A stretch of DNA of 64,000 nt from Desulfovibrio desulfuricans. Its GTDB lineage: Bacteria > Desulfobacterota > Desulfovibrionia > Desulfovibrionales > Desulfovibrionaceae. Each line of letters starts with the position of its first letter. The stretch's first letter is position 1. Where the stretch lies: positions 281,604 to 345,603 of the forward strand of contig NZ_JANFYZ010000004.1 of NCBI RefSeq assembly GCF_024460775.1, in the 5' to 3' direction. Positions 62,106-64,000 of this stretch are shown here, piece after piece. Position numbers and translations under genes: made by a program. The notes beneath the pieces were generated by a model. The model searched no databases. It was not told where the DNA came from and saw nothing but the letters and a program-made list of their open reading frames with translations.

Positions 62106-62285
62106 GCTGCAACCTACTGTGTTTGCAAATAATTTTGCAAAAGTCAAAAAAATAACACATATGTGCTGCATAGGATTAAGCAATTTGTGTGCCTGATAGG
62201 CAGGCAACGAGGATTATTTTTGGCAGGAAAAAATAATAATTGGGTAACAGGCTGCAATAACATAAGTATTCATAATTTGAGAGTT

Positions 62286-62325
62286 CAAAACAGCAAGGCC
62301 CCTGAAGAGGGGCCTTGCTGTTTTG
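62286..62325 (-). terminator. Terminator of nrfA
   Basis: A 17-bp perfect stem (62286-62302 with 62309-62325) with a six-base loop and A/T-rich outer ends. It lies 48 bases past the nrfA stop codon. The other part of 62106-62373 is AT-rich and must hold the promoter of the NlpC gene. Confidence 0.95.
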
Positions 62326-62373
62326 AAGGTTATGCAGTGCAGCGTAACCGCGTGGCCTGCATGCAACTACGGG

Positions 62374-63924
62374 CTACTGGGCAGGCTTTGCCTCAGAAGT
62401 GATCCTTGTCTGATTGTCCCAAACCTGATCAGCTTTTGGCAAAGTGGGCAGCAGCTTGGTCCAGGGGTTCTTCTTGAGGAATTCGGGGTCCTGCTGGAGC
62501 TTGCGGCTCATTTCCAGAATGGGCGGCACAGTTTCCTTGATATCCTTGGAAAGCGCTTCAGCGATGCCAAAATCCGTAGCCTTGGTGGCAAGATCAACGG
62601 CCTTCTGGCTGCATTCCATAGAGGTCATGAGCGTATCAAGCGTCTTGGCGGGGTTGTGGAAACCAACGCTGTTTTCCGCAGAAACGTAATCCCAGAACAA
62701 CTGGCCCTTGCGCACCATTTCGCGCGCTTCGGTCATCAGGGCGTCGTAATCGGCTGCGCGCTTGCCTTCGTAGGCATTGGCAAGACGAACAGCTTCATGC
62801 GCCTTAACCGAGATTTCCTGCGCTTTCAGCAGCTGTTCAAAGGCCTTCTTCTGGGTGTATTCCACGCGGCCGCGCAGGTAGTCAGCAGTTTTGTCGGCGT
62901 GGCACTGACGGCAGGCGCGCAGTTCTGGATCCTTAAGGGGCGAGGTCATCCAGTGACTGGAAACCTTTTTGCCGCCTTCACGCATGTAGGGCATGTGGCA
63001 GTCGGCGCAGGCAACTCCGGCAGCGCCATGGGGGCCGTCCTGGAACATTTCATAGTCGGGATGCTGCATCTTGATCATGCCGACCTTGGAGGCCGCGTGC
63101 GTCCAGTCAACAAAAGGCCCAGGCTTGCCATCGGCGCCCTTGGGGCCGTGCCCCTTGTAGTACTGGTACATGTCTTCGGGGTTAAAGCCGTTGTCCCAGG
63201 GGAACACAGGCTTGGCGGCGGGGCCGTTGTCCTTGTGGGTGAAGTAGTATTCCACATGGCACTGGGCGCATACAAGGCTGCGCTTCTGGTTGCGCGAAAG
63301 CTTGGCCCAGTCTTGCCCGCTGCGCTTCAACCAGTCTTTGAGCGGCTCGGAGTAGGGGCGCAGTTCCATGGTCACAGGATCGTGGCAGTTGGCGCAACCA
63401 ATGGTTTCATCCATCTCGTTGATTTTGTCTTTGCTGCGGAATTCATTGACGTCTTTTGACCAGAAGGCATCGCCGTACTGCTTGACCCACTCCATCATCT
63501 TGGGGGTTTTGCAGTTCCAGCAGGTGGCGGGCAGGCCACCCTTGCCGTCAGCGGCAAAGCGGTTGATACGGTCAATATTGAGAAAATCTTCAACGGCGTA
63601 AGTGTGACCGCGCGCTTCATTGTATTCGTACATGAAGGGATAACCCAGCCACAGATTTTTGAGATAGGGCTGGGCGTGTTTGAAGCCCTTGGGCAAAGGA
63701 TTGACGTTGTCGTTCTTGTGATAGGGTATGGAACCCTTGTACTCGGTCATGACCGAGGATTCGTTGTTCTTCATGTACGAGGCGTACTGCTGCGGAAAAT
63801 CTTTCTGGAAAGCAGAAATACGGGTTTCACTTTCAGGAATGGAAGTTTTGTACTTTGGGGGCTTAAGGTCAGTGGAAACATCCTGACAGCCCGCAAGCAA
63901 AGCTATGCCAAGCAGGGCCGCCAC
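62374..63924 (-). CDS. nrfA: Cytochrome c nitrite reductase, catalytic subunit
   Basis: NrfA reduces nitrite to ammonia with six electrons in the periplasm. The 516 residues hold five haem sites: the catalytic CWNCK and four CxxCH motifs (CANCH, CAQCH, CADCH, CRQCH). Long stretches agree, as I recall, with NrfA of D. desulfuricans. The N-terminus is odd. The only in-frame start is GTG 63924, giving a very short signal (MAALLGIALLAGC) with no positive charge. In-frame codons continue upstream (including His-Lys) to a TGA at 63958-63960, so a base may be missing or the start is non-standard. AAGG lies eight bases before the GTG. Its usual membrane partner NrfH would lie beyond the window's end. 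Confidence 0.95.
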   Translation of the reverse strand: MAALLGIALLAGCQDVSTDLKPPKYKTSIPESETRISAFQKDFPQQYASYMKNNESSVMTEYKGSIPYHKNDNVNPLPKGFKHAQPYLKNLWLGYPFMYEYNEARGHTYAVEDFLNIDRINRFAADGKGGLPATCWNCKTPKMMEWVKQYGDAFWSKDVNEFRSKDKINEMDETIGCANCHDPVTMELRPYSEPLKDWLKRSGQDWAKLSRNQKRSLVCAQCHVEYYFTHKDNGPAAKPVFPWDNGFNPEDMYQYYKGHGPKGADGKPGPFVDWTHAASKVGMIKMQHPDYEMFQDGPHGAAGVACADCHMPYMREGGKKVSSHWMTSPLKDPELRACRQCHADKTADYLRGRVEYTQKKAFEQLLKAQEISVKAHEAVRLANAYEGKRAADYDALMTEAREMVRKGQLFWDYVSAENSVGFHNPAKTLDTLMTSMECSQKAVDLATKATDFGIAEALSKDIKETVPPILEMSRKLQQDPEFLKKNPWTKLLPTLPKADQVWDNQTRITSEAKPAQ

Positions 63925-64000
63925 TCCCAGGGCCTTGTGTATGTTTGAGGTAGGTCGTCAAATTCGAACGCCATGTTAAGCGGCAATCGGCAGCTTTGGT

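Overview
The window looks like chromosomal DNA from a sulfate-reducing Desulfovibrio-type deltaproteobacterium close to D. desulfuricans. The strongest marker is a five-haem cytochrome c nitrite reductase (NrfA) that closely resembles, from memory, the D. desulfuricans enzyme. Other pointers are the high GC content of genes, sulfolactate sulfo-lyase genes, sigma-54 regulation and the dnaA-dnaN-gyrB-gyrA order. I see no phage, insertion sequence, tRNA, rRNA or CRISPR array.

Layout. 1-5 kb: the 3' part of a MutY with an intact Nudix box, an HdeA/HdeB-type periplasmic protein, L-serine dehydratase, and a MarR/MFS divergent pair with an 18-bp palindrome. 5-13 kb: a TPR membrane protein, a 1627-residue membrane protein built like a hybrid kinase with every expected phospho-site substituted, a universal stress protein and cardiolipin synthase. 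13-18 kb (minus strand): a four-gene sugar cluster with a KdnB-like iron dehydrogenase, a DegT aminotransferase, a cytidylyltransferase-PseG fusion and a second SpsF-type cytidylyltransferase. 18-26 kb (minus): DUF805 protein, folD, eno, coaX, glmS, ppiD.

26-35 kb: a GAF-AAA+-Fis activator faces a textbook sigma-54 promoter that drives suyA-suyB, a tripartite tricarboxylate transporter (tctC-tctA-tctB), a mandelate racemase/enolase superfamily enzyme and an RraA-family protein. The likely job is uptake of sulfolactate (or a relative) and its cleavage to pyruvate and sulfite, with sulfite feeding sulfite respiration. The last two enzymes are not part of the sulfolactate pathway I know. Next come a second sigma-54 activator with a degenerate receiver, a small hypothetical gene and an M23 peptidase.

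38-56 kb: the replication and housekeeping block dnaA, dnaN, gyrB, gyrA, TPR lipoprotein, purF, hisS, aspS, def, fmt, DUF116, rsmB, all on the plus strand. Most genes to the left between 13 and 38 kb are on the minus strand, so gene polarity switches at dnaA, as expected for an origin. 56-64 kb: parB and parA with a near-consensus parS site and a zinc-ribbon gene lodged between them on the other strand; then a receiver protein, a DsbA-like protein, a GNAT, a MerR-like regulator, an NlpC/P60 lipoprotein and nrfA, whose signal-peptide start is unclear.

The most unusual points are the phospho-dead hybrid-kinase-like protein, the sulfolactate operon with an MR-superfamily enzyme in place of the usual dehydrogenase pair, and the KdnB-like/PseG-like sugar cluster with one degenerate and one intact cytidylyltransferase.
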